Assembly: GCF_016587375.1 (NCBI RefSeq)
Contig: NZ_BNJG01000003.1
Location: forward strand, 1,798,001 to 1,862,000
DNA from: Ktedonobacter robiniae
Lineage (GTDB): Bacteria; Chloroflexota; Ktedonobacteria; Ktedonobacterales; Ktedonobacteraceae
Direction: 5' to 3'
DNA: 64,000 nucleotides
Positions 35,868 through 45,222 of this stretch are shown here, one piece after another; the first letter of the stretch is position 1, and the number at the start of each line of letters is the position of its first letter. The translations under genes and the position numbers were made by a program. Under the pieces are notes generated by a model. It was given only the letters and a program-made list of their open reading frames with translations, made no database searches and was not told the origin of the DNA.

Positions 35868-36845
35868 ATGCGGCTTCTCTTTGTTGGCGATGTGATGCTG
35901 GGGCGGCTCATAAATCAGATTTTAATGGAAGAGCCTCCAACCTATCCGTGGGGGGATACATTATCTCTTTTCCAGCAGGCAGATGTGTGTATCTGCAACC
36001 TCGAATGTGCCCTGGCGGACCATGGATCGTTCTGGAGAGCGACCCCCAAAGTATTTCACTTTCGCTCGGATGCAAAAAATGTAGATGTCCTCAAGGCGGC
36101 TCATATGACTGCTGTGTCGCTTGCCAATAATCATGCCCTTGATTTTCATTACGAAGGACTGTTAGAGACGCTTGAAGTGGTGCGTGCTGCTGGCATGTAC
36201 ACCGCGGGGGCTGGTCGAAAGAAGGCTGAGGCCGCCGAAGTGGCGCTGTGGGAAGCACAGGGGAAAAGGTTGGGGCTGATCGCGTTGACGGATAACCAGC
36301 CAGAATGGGAGGCAACTGAAGAACTGCCCGGAGTGTGGTATGTGCCTATTGACTTGAAGGATGAGCGGGCCGGAGAACTTTTGGAGATCGTCAGGAAGGC
36401 GAAAGAGAAGGTGGACCTGCTGATCGTATCGGCTCATTGGGGACCAAATTGGGGCTATACCCCTCCAGCGGAGCAGGTCCCCTTTGCGCATGCTTTGATC
36501 GAGCAGGGAGCTGACATTGTTTTTGGCCATTCCGGTCATGTAGTACGCGGAATCGAGCTGTACAAAGAGAGACCAATTCTGTATTGCGCTGGTGACTTTA
36601 TCGATGATTACGCGGTTGATCGTATTGAGCGCAACGATCTTAGCTTCATTTTCCTGGTGGAGGTAGAGGATCAGAGGATCAGGGGGCTACGGCTCTATCC
36701 TACGGTGATTCAAGATTTTCAAGCGCGGCGGGCCTGGGATCAAGAGAGGGAGATCGTGGTGGCGACAATGCAGAAGCTCTGTACAGAACTGCGAACATCA
36801 ACCGTATGGAATGAGCAGGATGCGTTTCTAGAGATCCAGATATAA
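35868..36845 (+). CDS. CapA-family metallophosphatase-like protein
   Basis: 325 residues from ATG 35868, preceded by GGAGAAGG. The fold markers are RLLFVGDVMLGRLINQ, ADVCICNLECALADHG, MTAVSLANNHALDFHYEGLL and VDLLIVSAHWGPNWGY, ending with IVFGHSGHVVRGIELY; the Asp/Asn/His residues are those of the metallophosphoesterase site. CapA/PgsA proteins act in poly-gamma-glutamate capsule formation, but this version lacks a membrane anchor. The name is by family only. It precedes a heparinase-like gene by about 50 bases, probably one operon. Confidence 0.87.
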   Translation: MRLLFVGDVMLGRLINQILMEEPPTYPWGDTLSLFQQADVCICNLECALADHGSFWRATPKVFHFRSDAKNVDVLKAAHMTAVSLANNHALDFHYEGLLETLEVVRAAGMYTAGAGRKKAEAAEVALWEAQGKRLGLIALTDNQPEWEATEELPGVWYVPIDLKDERAGELLEIVRKAKEKVDLLIVSAHWGPNWGYTPPAEQVPFAHALIEQGADIVFGHSGHVVRGIELYKERPILYCAGDFIDDYAVDRIERNDLSFIFLVEVEDQRIRGLRLYPTVIQDFQARRAWDQEREIVVATMQKLCTELRTSTVWNEQDAFLEIQI

Positions 36846-36892
36846 GGGCTTCCTGGAACCGTTCAGGTAGATGATTGGAAAGGCAAGGGCAC

Positions 36893-38719
36893 ATGGCATC
36901 TTCTTTATCATCCATTTTCGGTGTGACACTACAACAACTGCAACAACTGCTACCCACGCGGGATCTGGCTTTCCCTGAATTGGAGGAGGCGCGTTCAGCG
37001 CGGCAGCGGTTGGAGCATGCGCCGCAAACCCAGCGTGTGCTCCAGCAGACGGAGTCCCTGCTGGCCGGGATCGGGACAATCCCGCAGACCACCTATACAG
37101 CGTATCGCCTATTTCGTGAGAGCGGGGAGCGCAGCCGCTACGAGACCGCGTATTTTCTCAAGCGAGCACGCCTCTCCGCCGCCGCGCTGCGCCTGTTCCT
37201 CGGCCAGACAGCTTTACGCGAGGTTGTACAGGATTATATCTGGAGCATCTGTGAGGAGAGCAACTGGGTGCTTCCGGCCCATGAGCGAGATCTGATCGAT
37301 CTCTTTGCCGCCGAAACGGGCTATTTGCTGGCCGAAACTCTCCTCCTGTTCGGCGAGACTCTTAATGAGGAGGTGCGCCAGCGGGTCCGCTCGGAGATTG
37401 AGCACAGAATTTTCGAACCGTATCTGCGTTTCTTTCACCTGCATACCTGGTATCAGGGGGCGAGCAACTGGAATGGCGTTTGCAATAGTTCGGTCGCGGC
37501 AACCTTCCTTCTACTGGAGCCGGAGCCGGCGCGAATACAGCGCGCCCTGGAAATTGCCTTCACCGGGCTGCACACCTTTGTGGAAACGGCTTTCGCAGAA
37601 GATGGTAGCTCAAGCGAGGGGGTAGCCTACTGGCATTACGGCCTGTTCAACGTTGTGGCTCTCTCAGAGCTTTTGTACGCGTGTAGTGCTGGCCAGATCG
37701 ATCTGCTCGCGGGCGAGAAGTTGAAGCTGATCGCGGCCTTTCCCGCGAAAATGCAACTCTCTGGCGCCAACTTTGCCAGCTTCGCCGATTGCGATGAACA
37801 TGTTGGCTTTCATCCTGGCATCCTCACGCGCCTGGCGCTGCGTACTGGCGAGTTAACTCTACTCAATCTGCTTACCCAGCCAGAAGACCCGGACAACAAT
37901 TGGCGCCTGCCCATGATGCTGCGTGATATCCTCTGGTGGGACGGTAGCCAGCCTGCAAGCGTTCCACCAGAGGACACTCAACTGCCAGCGGGTGGGACCG
38001 CGCGGCTGGTAACGCAAACTGAGCAGGGGGCGCCAGTCGTGTTGAGCGTCAAAGCGGGGCACAACGACGAAGAGCACAATCACAATGATGTGGGCAGCTT
38101 CCTTCTGCACGTCGCCGGCGAAAATCTGCTGACAGACCCCGGCCGGGGACTCTATTCACGGGACTACTTCGGGCCGCGCCGCTACGAGAACATTTTCGCC
38201 AATTCCTACGGGCACAGCGTCCCACGCATCGATGGCCTGTTGCAGGGCACTGGCCTTGCTTTCTCCGGTGCGTTCCAGGGAAGCGTAGACGCCAGCGACT
38301 CGGATGGAGAAAAACGGATCGTGCTCGAATTTGCCGCGGCCTACCCCTGCCCAGATCTGCTTAGCGCCCGCCGCGAACTGTGCTTGATCACGCGAGGAGC
38401 CGGGGCGGGTAGTGTCTGGCTACACGACCATTTTCAGTTTGCTCAGGGAAGCCACCAGGTGGAAGAAGCCTTTATTACCTGGCTGGATTGCGAAGTCGAC
38501 GGAGCCATTGCCATCCTCCACGGCCAACACCATAATCTGCGCCTGTCCATCAAACAGCCCCAGGGATTGAAATTTTGCCTGGAACACCTGGAAGGGCAGA
38601 GTCAGGCTAACCATAAAACGCGGGTACTGAAACGTCTGACCATTGCGCTGCCAGAGGGGGTAGAGGCCGATGTATATGTACAGGTAACTCATGTACAACA
38701 ACACATCGCTAGAGGCTAA
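36893..38719 (+). CDS. Heparinase II/III-family polysaccharide lyase-like protein
   Basis: 608 residues from ATG 36893; the frame extends to a TTG at 36875. The N-terminal half is an alpha/alpha toroid (YQGASNWNGVCNSSVAATFL, AEDGSSSEGVAYWHYGLFNV) and the C-terminal half the beta-sandwich with the family motif GHNDEEHNHNDVGSFLLHVA, holding the catalytic/metal His residues, and LLTDPGRGLYSRDYFG. No signal peptide, so it is either cytosolic or exported another way. It would cleave uronic-acid-containing glycans by beta-elimination. Placed after the CapA-like gene, suggesting a shared capsule or matrix role. Confidence 0.87.
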   Translation: MASSLSSIFGVTLQQLQQLLPTRDLAFPELEEARSARQRLEHAPQTQRVLQQTESLLAGIGTIPQTTYTAYRLFRESGERSRYETAYFLKRARLSAAALRLFLGQTALREVVQDYIWSICEESNWVLPAHERDLIDLFAAETGYLLAETLLLFGETLNEEVRQRVRSEIEHRIFEPYLRFFHLHTWYQGASNWNGVCNSSVAATFLLLEPEPARIQRALEIAFTGLHTFVETAFAEDGSSSEGVAYWHYGLFNVVALSELLYACSAGQIDLLAGEKLKLIAAFPAKMQLSGANFASFADCDEHVGFHPGILTRLALRTGELTLLNLLTQPEDPDNNWRLPMMLRDILWWDGSQPASVPPEDTQLPAGGTARLVTQTEQGAPVVLSVKAGHNDEEHNHNDVGSFLLHVAGENLLTDPGRGLYSRDYFGPRRYENIFANSYGHSVPRIDGLLQGTGLAFSGAFQGSVDASDSDGEKRIVLEFAAAYPCPDLLSARRELCLITRGAGAGSVWLHDHFQFAQGSHQVEEAFITWLDCEVDGAIAILHGQHHNLRLSIKQPQGLKFCLEHLEGQSQANHKTRVLKRLTIALPEGVEADVYVQVTHVQQHIARG

Positions 38720-38842
38720 GGTAGAGCTGACTTATTCCCTTCTTCATGATGCTTGGTCATTTCTAATGTATGCTCTGGAGGCTGACTCTCAACTCTTCCC
38801 TCTCTCCTCGCAGTATAAGGCAGGGCAAGAATTATCACACCA

Positions 38843-38902
38843 GCCCAGGTAGCTGCGTACGCCAGTAGCAGGCCTGCTACTGGCGTACGCAGCTACCTGG
38901 GC
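38843..38902. repeat. Perfect 60-bp loopless palindrome, family 1 repeat
   Basis: Every base from 38843 to 38872 pairs with its mirror up to 38902, with no loop. The arm contains GTAGC-T-GCGTACGCCAGTAGC-A-GGC, which recurs with two changes at 53826-53850. It lies 123 bases after the heparinase-like gene, facing the end of the MFS gene on the other strand. Confidence 0.93.
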
Positions 38903-38984
38903 CTTATAACTTGTCGGAGTGCGGTATATCTTTGCGAATAGTTTAAATGATGCTCTCGCTCCGCCTTATTGTTGACAACAATTA

Positions 38985-40265
38985 TTATGCCCGCGCAGGG
39001 CGGCATAGGAGAATGAAGGTGAGCAGGGTCGCCAGGGCGAAGGCCGCGATAGAGGCAGCCATCGGGAGCGCACTCGCGCTGCCGCCGAGGCCAACCAGGG
39101 GAGCGACGACCGCGCCAATCGCCAGTTGCAAGACACCCAGCAGGGCGGCGGCACTTCCAGCCGCTCGTGTATTTGCCATCGCCAGCGTTGTCGCGTTCGG
39201 CATGATGAGACCAAGGCTGGAGGTCAGGATAAAAAAGGCTGGCAGGATGCCGATAAGCCCGATGCCGCTCAGGACAACCACGAGCAGGGCCACACCACCA
39301 AGGGCGATCATGGCGTAGCCATAGCTCAGAAGATGTTGTGAGGAAACACGGCCAACTAGCCTGGCATTGACCTGGGCCATGATGACGATACCCAGAGCAT
39401 TAATGCCGAAGATGATGCCCAACAACTGGGGCGAGATGCCATAGATGTTCTGTAAAACAAACGGCGAGACAGAGATGTAGATGATGCAGGCGGTAAAGGC
39501 AAAGCCACAGGAGAGGGCGTAGCCTACGAAGCGCCGGTCCAGCAGTAGTTCACGGAAGGCACTCAGGGTTGTTGTAATACCCCCACGCTGGCGCTGGCTG
39601 ACAGGCAGTGTCTCTCCAAGTCCAAGCGCCGAGGCGGCGAATAACAACACAGCGGCGAGCGCGAGGGTGACGAAAATGCTATGCCAGGAGGTCACTCTAA
39701 GCAGTTGTCCACCAAGCAGCGGCGCGAGCATCGGAGCCAGGCCGTTGACCTGCATCAGCAGGGAGAAGAAACGCGCCTGGGCGATTCCGCTGTACAGATC
39801 GCTGACCATCGCCAGGGCCAGCGCCACCCCAGCCGCGCCCGCTACACCCTGGATAAAGCGCAGGGGAATGAGGATCGCCATGGAAGGGGCAATGGCACAG
39901 AGTAGCGATGTAAGCACATAGACTGCGATGCCGATAAGCAAGGGCCAGCGCCTGCCCCGGGCATCGCTGATCGGTCCCGCGACTATCTGTCCCAGGGCCA
40001 GGCCAAGAATAAAGGCGCTCAGGGTCAACTGTGCCTGCGAGGTCGTCGCCGCCAAATCGTGGCTTAAGGTCGGAAGCGAGGGGACATACATATCATTCGC
40101 CAGCGGCCCCAGCGCTCCCAGCCCACCTAGAATCAAGACATGACGTGCCCGAATGCGTGCTGAGGGCTTCTCTCCCTGTTTCTGCGTATCCACTTGAGCA
40201 TCAGTAGTAGAGAGTATATTATTCTGTTCATCAGGTTGTATGGATAAAATGTTTTCAGCCATCAT
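38985..40265 (-). CDS. Bcr/CflA-family MFS drug-efflux transporter
   Basis: 426 residues, twelve helices. After a soluble tail, HVLILGGLGALGPLANDMYV and PSLPTLSHDL carry the Bcr/CflA signature with the conserved acid in helix 1. LGQIVAGPISDARGRRWPLL is the MFS loop 2-3 motif. It probably exports drugs or small metabolites. It is divergent from a LysR gene, which likely controls it; a 66-bp palindrome sits in the shared promoter region. Confidence 0.91.
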   Translation of the reverse strand: MMAENILSIQPDEQNNILSTTDAQVDTQKQGEKPSARIRARHVLILGGLGALGPLANDMYVPSLPTLSHDLAATTSQAQLTLSAFILGLALGQIVAGPISDARGRRWPLLIGIAVYVLTSLLCAIAPSMAILIPLRFIQGVAGAAGVALALAMVSDLYSGIAQARFFSLLMQVNGLAPMLAPLLGGQLLRVTSWHSIFVTLALAAVLLFAASALGLGETLPVSQRQRGGITTTLSAFRELLLDRRFVGYALSCGFAFTACIIYISVSPFVLQNIYGISPQLLGIIFGINALGIVIMAQVNARLVGRVSSQHLLSYGYAMIALGGVALLVVVLSGIGLIGILPAFFILTSSLGLIMPNATTLAMANTRAAGSAAALLGVLQLAIGAVVAPLVGLGGSASALPMAASIAAFALATLLTFILLCRPARA

Positions 40266-40296
40266 AGCTCCAATAGTTTATTTTCAATCTCTCACC

Positions 40297-40362
40297 CGTG
40301 GTGTGCTGGAAGTGTGGGAGTTGGTGCGCACGCACCAACTCCCACACTTCCAGCACACCACG
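40297..40362. repeat. 32-bp-arm palindrome between divergent MFS and LysR genes
   Basis: CGTGGTGTGCTGGAAGTGTG and GGAGTTGGTGCG form the left arm (40297-40328), then CA, then the exact inverse to 40362. It lies upstream of both genes, 32 bases from the MFS start, so it cannot be a plain terminator for either. Confidence 0.93.
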
Positions 40363-40476
40363 TCATCCCAGATGGTGAAGCGGATTGATTATTCATCACT
40401 TGCTTGTCAGCAGTATACTTGATTTTGTATAATGAGCGCAAATCATATTTATCATAAACTTATGAAGGACATACAT

Positions 40477-41373
40477 ATGAACTTCTCACAGCTCCAAAGT
40501 TTTGTGGCCCTGGCCGAAACGGGCAGTTTCACGGAGGCGGCCTATACCATAAACCTGACACAATCGGCGGTAAGTCACGCGCTCTCGGCGCTTGAAAGCG
40601 AGCTGGGCGTGACGCTGCTGGAGCGCAATCGTAAGGGCGTTGTCTCGCTCTCTCATGTTGGAGAAAAGATCCTTCCACATGTACGCCTACTCCTGGCCCA
40701 GGCCGAAGCGATTGAGCAAGAGGCAAAGGTAGCGCGTGGCGAGGCCGCGGGGAAGGTGCGCCTGGGAAGTATCGAATCGATGATTCCTCCGCGTTTGTTG
40801 GCTAGCATGCTGACGCGCTTTCGCGTCGCATATCCCGACATTGAAGTGGTGCTCTTTGAGGGACCCATGCACGAGGTGGGGGACTGGATCGAGCAGGGAG
40901 TTATCGACGTCGGGTTTGTGTTGCTACCCGCGCCAGGGATTGATGGAACGTTGCTAACGACTGATGAACTCTGCGTGCTACTTCCGCCTGGACATCCTCT
41001 CCAGACACGCAAGACGCTTACGCCAGAAGAGCTGCGCGAAGAGGGCTTTGTGATGGAGAAGACTCAATGCTCGCTGAACCTGATGCGCAGAGCGGGCTTT
41101 GTGCTAGACAAGTATAAATCACAAATTCGCTATCAGGCTAGCGATACCGCGACGATTCTGGCCATGGTCCGTGAGGGGCTGGGCATTACCTTGATGCCAC
41201 GTAAGCTTCTCCCTAGTAAGCTTGAGGGCGTTGTTGCCCTTTCACTCAATCCTCCTCAGGATCTGCGGATCGGTCTCGCGGTCAAGTCGCAGGATGCAGC
41301 GCCACCAGGAGCCAAGCTCTTTATTCAGACCGCCCTGACCTGCGTCCAGGCACAGGCCGAAGCCATGGCCTGA
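40477..41373 (+). CDS. LysR-family transcriptional regulator
   Basis: 298 residues from ATG 40477, preceded by AAGGA. The helix-turn-helix is FVALAETGSFTEAAYTINLT, QSAVSHALSALESELGVTLL, ERNRKG. The effector domain reads GKVRLGSIESMIPPRLLASM and ends with the second half GLGITLMPRKLLP. LysR proteins usually activate a divergent gene; here that is the Bcr/CflA-type exporter. Effector unknown. Confidence 0.93.
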   Translation: MNFSQLQSFVALAETGSFTEAAYTINLTQSAVSHALSALESELGVTLLERNRKGVVSLSHVGEKILPHVRLLLAQAEAIEQEAKVARGEAAGKVRLGSIESMIPPRLLASMLTRFRVAYPDIEVVLFEGPMHEVGDWIEQGVIDVGFVLLPAPGIDGTLLTTDELCVLLPPGHPLQTRKTLTPEELREEGFVMEKTQCSLNLMRRAGFVLDKYKSQIRYQASDTATILAMVREGLGITLMPRKLLPSKLEGVVALSLNPPQDLRIGLAVKSQDAAPPGAKLFIQTALTCVQAQAEAMA

Positions 41374-41527
41374 ACAGCCGTATGTGAGCGGCTCCTCTGT
41401 AACTCCTTTATGGCTTTTTATCCGGTCTCTATATAACCTATACATTATAAGGAGCGGATTCGTGTTTTGATCTCATCGTTATAGTGTTTGCATTGGCCTG
41501 TAGGACGAGGTCCTTACATCCTAAATT

Positions 41528-42238
41528 TTAATGTGCCATGTGTAGCATATTCGCGATAGAGTGCGCGAGCACGGCGAGGAGGCCACAAACCGCCATGACG
41601 CCAAGGATGTAGGGAATAGCCACAGTTATGATTGACTTCTCGCGGCTCAGCCCGTGGACACCCATGACAACCGAGGTGTTAACAAAGATGCCATAGAAGA
41701 AGAGCGCGACACTGATAATGGGCGCAAAGAAAAGCGTTGAGAAGTGCAGTGCCACAAAGACAGTGATAATGAGCGCGCCAATAAATGCCAGCGGGACCTG
41801 GTAGAGCAGCATATCGAAGCAGTGAGAGACGAAGCGCCCATGTCCACCAAAGGCCCGCGCCAACAGGTATTGCAGGGCCGCGCCCACAAAGAACAGGAGT
41901 GGCACAAAGACGACCTTGAGGCCAAAGGCCGCGATGGTCGCGCCCACGGTCAGGACATCCATAAAGCCAAAGAAGACGTTTGAACGTGTATCGATCCCAC
42001 TGGAGGTATCTCTGAGCACACTACGCAACAGGCCCAGCGCCGCAGGAATAATCAGCAGCAAGACGAGCTGGATCCAGACCAGGCTCCAGCGCGCATACTC
42101 GGCGGCCCGGGCAAAGACACGTGGCTGCGGCGTCGTGACGGCCCGGGCGTAGAAAGCGGGCAGGCGTGTCGCGGGATGCTGCGCCGCGAAGGAAGGTGGA
42201 ACATTTCCGCCTGGCATATATTGAGGTTGTCGTTTCAT
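41528..42238 (-). CDS. Yip1-family multi-pass membrane protein
   Basis: 236 residues. A soluble Pro-rich N-terminal tail precedes five hydrophobic helices (WSLVWIQLVLLLIIPAALGL, VGATIAAFGLKVVFVPLLFF, LAFIGALIITVFVALHF, IISVALFFYGIFVNTSVV and ILGVMAVCGLLAVLA). The spacing and the GGHGRF-type loop between helices 2 and 3 fit the bacterial YIP1 domain. No function is known for these in bacteria. It stands alone. Confidence 0.7.
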   Translation of the reverse strand: MKRQPQYMPGGNVPPSFAAQHPATRLPAFYARAVTTPQPRVFARAAEYARWSLVWIQLVLLLIIPAALGLLRSVLRDTSSGIDTRSNVFFGFMDVLTVGATIAAFGLKVVFVPLLFFVGAALQYLLARAFGGHGRFVSHCFDMLLYQVPLAFIGALIITVFVALHFSTLFFAPIISVALFFYGIFVNTSVVMGVHGLSREKSIITVAIPYILGVMAVCGLLAVLAHSIANMLHMAH

Positions 42239-42384
42239 TGCGTGTACCTCGATTCCTCGGAAACTGATGTGATCGTGTCAGTAGCTAGCATGCCACTTTC
42301 TTTTCATTTTACCGAGCATCGAGAAGCCAAAAAGCCCTCCCGCCATGTCGTCCCCCGACAGTGTGGGACTCCTCTCCCGCCGCC

Positions 42385-43473
42385 TTATGGCAGCAGGAGA
42401 TGCAGGTCGCCAAACTCATGCCAGAGGTATTGCTCTTGCAACGCTGCGGCATAGGTCTTCCGCAAATGCTCACGACCGGCCAGCGCTTCGAGCATAAGCA
42501 AGTGAGAGGCACGAGGCTCATGCAGACCTGTAAGCAAGGCGTTGACTGCTCGCAGGCCACGCTGTGGCGTGATCACCAGGCGTGTCCATCCCTCCCCCGG
42601 ATGCGTGACACCATCCACGTCCGTGACAGTCTCCAAAGCGCGTACAACCGTTGTGCCCACCGCGACGACGCGTTTATGGTTAGCGTGAGCAGCATTTATA
42701 GACCTGGCGGTTTCTACAGGCACACGATAGTATTCTTCATATGGTGGCTCATGCTCCTCCAGGCTCGAAACGCCGGTATGGAGCAGCAGGGGCACAATCT
42801 GAATTCCGTGAGCAACCAGGCGCGCGATGAGTTCAGGCGTAAAGGCGCGCCCCGCCGAGGGCATCTCGGCACTTCCATACTCTGTCGCGTAGACTGTCTG
42901 ATAGTACTCAAGCGGCCAGGCTTCGGGCACATAGTTATAGCGAATGGGGAAGCCATAGTGCGCGAGATACTCCTGAAGTGGTGAAGCAAGCTCAAGGGTC
43001 GCGATCCAGAGCCGTTGCCTGGCTGGTTGGAGCCTCCCTTCTCCTGCGCTGTATGGTGTGAGCAGGTGCAGCGAGGCTCCTCCTGGCAGCGGCACCCGTT
43101 CGCCAGCCTGCATCTCAGAGAACGGGAACGTTTGCTCTTCCCGTTTAAGGCGAACCTCAACGATCCACAGATTGGCGGGCAAATGTGTCGAGAGGTGGAC
43201 TTCCAAGGGAGTGCCGTCTGCGCGGGTCGCGCTGAGCGCGGCATTCATCGTTCCGCTGGTATTGACGACGAGCAGGTCGCCTGGCTCCAGAAAGTGCTCT
43301 ATCTCACTGAAGCGGTCATGGATAATATGGTCATTGGCGCGACACGAGACCATCAGGCGCACCTCGTCGCGCGCCAGGCCGCGAGCCTCAGGCGGCCTGG
43401 TCGCCTCAAGCTCGGCTGGTAGCACGAAATCAAGCGATGCGTCTAACGCTGTCCGGATGGGTAAGTTGGTCAT
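42385..43473 (-). CDS. queA: S-adenosylmethionine:tRNA ribosyltransferase-isomerase, QueA family
   Basis: 362 residues. Family elements in order: FVLPAELEATRPPEARGLAR, EIEHFLEPGDLLVVNTSGTM, YNYVPEAWPLEYYQTVYATE, SAEMPSAGRAFTPELIARLV, LLLHTGVSSLE and INAAHANHKRVVAVGTTVVR. Canonical QueA moves the ribose of SAM to preQ1 in tRNA to form epoxyqueuosine. The canonical reading VNDTRV is here VNTSGT and the catalytic surroundings are diverged, so this may be a paralogue. ATG overlaps the SDR stop by four bases, indicating one operon. No other queuosine gene is in the window. Confidence 0.83.
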   Translation of the reverse strand: MTNLPIRTALDASLDFVLPAELEATRPPEARGLARDEVRLMVSCRANDHIIHDRFSEIEHFLEPGDLLVVNTSGTMNAALSATRADGTPLEVHLSTHLPANLWIVEVRLKREEQTFPFSEMQAGERVPLPGGASLHLLTPYSAGEGRLQPARQRLWIATLELASPLQEYLAHYGFPIRYNYVPEAWPLEYYQTVYATEYGSAEMPSAGRAFTPELIARLVAHGIQIVPLLLHTGVSSLEEHEPPYEEYYRVPVETARSINAAHANHKRVVAVGTTVVRALETVTDVDGVTHPGEGWTRLVITPQRGLRAVNALLTGLHEPRASHLLMLEALAGREHLRKTYAAALQEQYLWHEFGDLHLLLP

Positions 43474-44177
43474 GAGTGTGCGTCCTTCCCTGGCAGGGCA
43501 CGTGCCTGATAGCGACCACTGGGATAGTCGCCCTTGATGAGTTGAAGCAGGCCCGGGACGCTCTCCTCTGGCAGCGGGCGATCAGAGATGTCCTCGCCTG
43601 GGAAGGCCTCCTGGTGCATCTGGGTGCGCATATCGCCGGGATCGACCCAGTAGACACGCCAGGCTTCCTGCTCAGCCGCCAGGATATGTGAGAGTTGCTC
43701 CAACGCAGCCTTGCTTGAGCCATAGCCACCCCAGCCCGCGTAATTCTCGATAGCGGCATCACTGGTGATATTGAGAATCCTGGCCCCTGGCTGTAAAGAA
43801 GGCTGGAGCGTTTGCAGCAGCGCCAGGGGTGCGATGACATTGGTGCGGTAGACCTGTTCCAGCGTCTCAAGTGGATACTGCAACAGTTGAGGTTGAGGGC
43901 TGGGTCCCAGGATGCTGGCATTGTTGACGAGGACATCGAGAGAACCAATTGTGTGTAGCGCGATGGCGAGCGCCTGGCGATGTGTAGCGTCTGTGATATC
44001 TCCAGCGATAGCGATTACCTGCGTCTCGCGCGCAAGCTCCTGGCGAGCAGCCTCCAGGGCCTCATCTCCACGCGCATCAATAATCAGGTTCCACTGCTCT
44101 TTCGCAAGCTGGCGCGCTAAGGCCAGGCCCAATCCTCTTGAGGCTCCCGTAATCAGAGCGGTTTGTGTATGTGGCAT
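43470..44177 (-). CDS. SDR-family oxidoreductase coupled to the queA-like gene
   Basis: 235 residues with TALITGASRGLGLALARQLA, DVLVNNASILGP, ILNITSDAAIENYAGWGGYG and the active site YGSSKAALEQL. These fit a classical NAD(P)-dependent SDR with the catalytic Ser, Tyr and Lys. Its stop overlaps the start of the queA-like gene. An SDR directly upstream of a QueA-family enzyme suggests the two act on the same nucleoside or a small molecule, but the substrate is unknown. Confidence 0.9.
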   Translation of the reverse strand: MPHTQTALITGASRGLGLALARQLAKEQWNLIIDARGDEALEAARQELARETQVIAIAGDITDATHRQALAIALHTIGSLDVLVNNASILGPSPQPQLLQYPLETLEQVYRTNVIAPLALLQTLQPSLQPGARILNITSDAAIENYAGWGGYGSSKAALEQLSHILAAEQEAWRVYWVDPGDMRTQMHQEAFPGEDISDRPLPEESVPGLLQLIKGDYPSGRYQARALPGKDAHS

Positions 44178-44274
44178 GCGAGTTTCTCCCTTTCAGTCGT
44201 ACGTTCTTTGTTTTCTCTGCTCGTACTGTACCTGAAAAAGATGCGCTGCGGATTGTGCAAGAGGACAGAAAGCC

Positions 44275-44703
44275 TTAGTCCCTTTGGACAGGTTCGTGAA
44301 TTTGAAAGGTGTGCTTGATTGCGGCACTCTTTCCAAGCATGATATTGACGCCGCAGTAGTTGGTCGTATCCAGCTCAATGGCGCGCTGGATGCTCTCCGG
44401 GCGCAAATTGGTGCCGGTAAAGATATGCTCGACAGTAATATCGGTAAATACTTTGGGATCTTGCTCGGCACGCTCGCCATGGACGCGAATCTCATAATGA
44501 GTGACATCCTGGCGCATCTTGCGCAGAATCGAGAGGATGCCAATGCCAGCGCAGCCAGCCAGCGCCCCGAGTAGCGCCTCCATCGGGCTGGGACCCTGGT
44601 CGTCTTCTACTGAGCTTAAAACGATGCGATGCTTGCTGCCAGAGTCAATCGTAAACGTGCTGGTGCCGGTACTTTGAGCACGCACGGATAATGGTTTGGT
44701 CAT
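44275..44703 (-). CDS. OsmC-family protein
   Basis: 142 residues. GPSPMEALLGALAGCAGIGI carries the first conserved Cys. The second usual Cys is in IELDTTNYCGVNIMLGKSA. OsmC/Ohr proteins reduce organic hydroperoxides with these two Cys residues. ATG 44703 follows CCAAGGAGGGGG. It lies between an SDR and an SnoaL-like protein, close to the manganese catalase, which suggests a small oxidative-stress neighbourhood. Confidence 0.9.
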   Translation of the reverse strand: MTKPLSVRAQSTGTSTFTIDSGSKHRIVLSSVEDDQGPSPMEALLGALAGCAGIGILSILRKMRQDVTHYEIRVHGERAEQDPKVFTDITVEHIFTGTNLRPESIQRAIELDTTNYCGVNIMLGKSAAIKHTFQIHEPVQRD

Positions 44704-44774
44704 TGCCCCCTCCTTGGAGTGCAGATAAATATCACTGATCTCTTGCTATGGTATACCTTGCAAGATGACCGATG

Positions 44775-45143
44775 TCAATCTTTTGGGAGCAAATCTCCGC
44801 CCTCATTCCATTCCCCCTGAATTTTCCCCTGACTGACATGGAAGATCTGGATCATGCTTCGATACACCGCTTTCTTGCTCTTGGCATGCGTGCCCCGCCA
44901 GCTTGTGCGTATCACAACTCTGTCGCCCTCGGCGACCAGGTCATCGATAGTGATACGCAAATCAGGAATCGTATCATATAACGTTGCAAAATACGCCCAC
45001 ACGCCTTCTGGCCCCACAGTCTGCTCAGGCGTTGAGTGGTCCACAAAACTTTCGGCGAAGACCTGCTCTATCCCTGCCAGGTCTTTTTCATTGAAAGCCT
45101 TGTAGAGCGCAAGCACCATTTTTTTATTCTCTGCTACTGACAT
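44775..45143 (-). CDS. SnoaL-like / NTF2-fold ester cyclase-type protein
   Basis: 122 residues. NKKMVLALYKAFNEKDLAGI, SFVDHSTPEQTVGPEGVWAY, DLRITIDDLVAEGDRVVIRT and MIQIFHVSQGKIQGEWNEGG are the succession of the SnoaL-like fold, with the usual His/Asp pocket. Members range from polyketide cyclases to binding proteins, so no reaction can be given. ATG follows AGGAAAGG. Confidence 0.87.
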   Translation of the reverse strand: MSVAENKKMVLALYKAFNEKDLAGIEQVFAESFVDHSTPEQTVGPEGVWAYFATLYDTIPDLRITIDDLVAEGDRVVIRTSWRGTHAKSKKAVYRSMIQIFHVSQGKIQGEWNEGGDLLPKD

Positions 45144-45222
45144 GGTGTAGGCCTTTCCTGATAGTTCTATATTGACAGTTCTTCTATTGATAATTGTATA
45201 TTGGGATTAACCGCTCACACAA

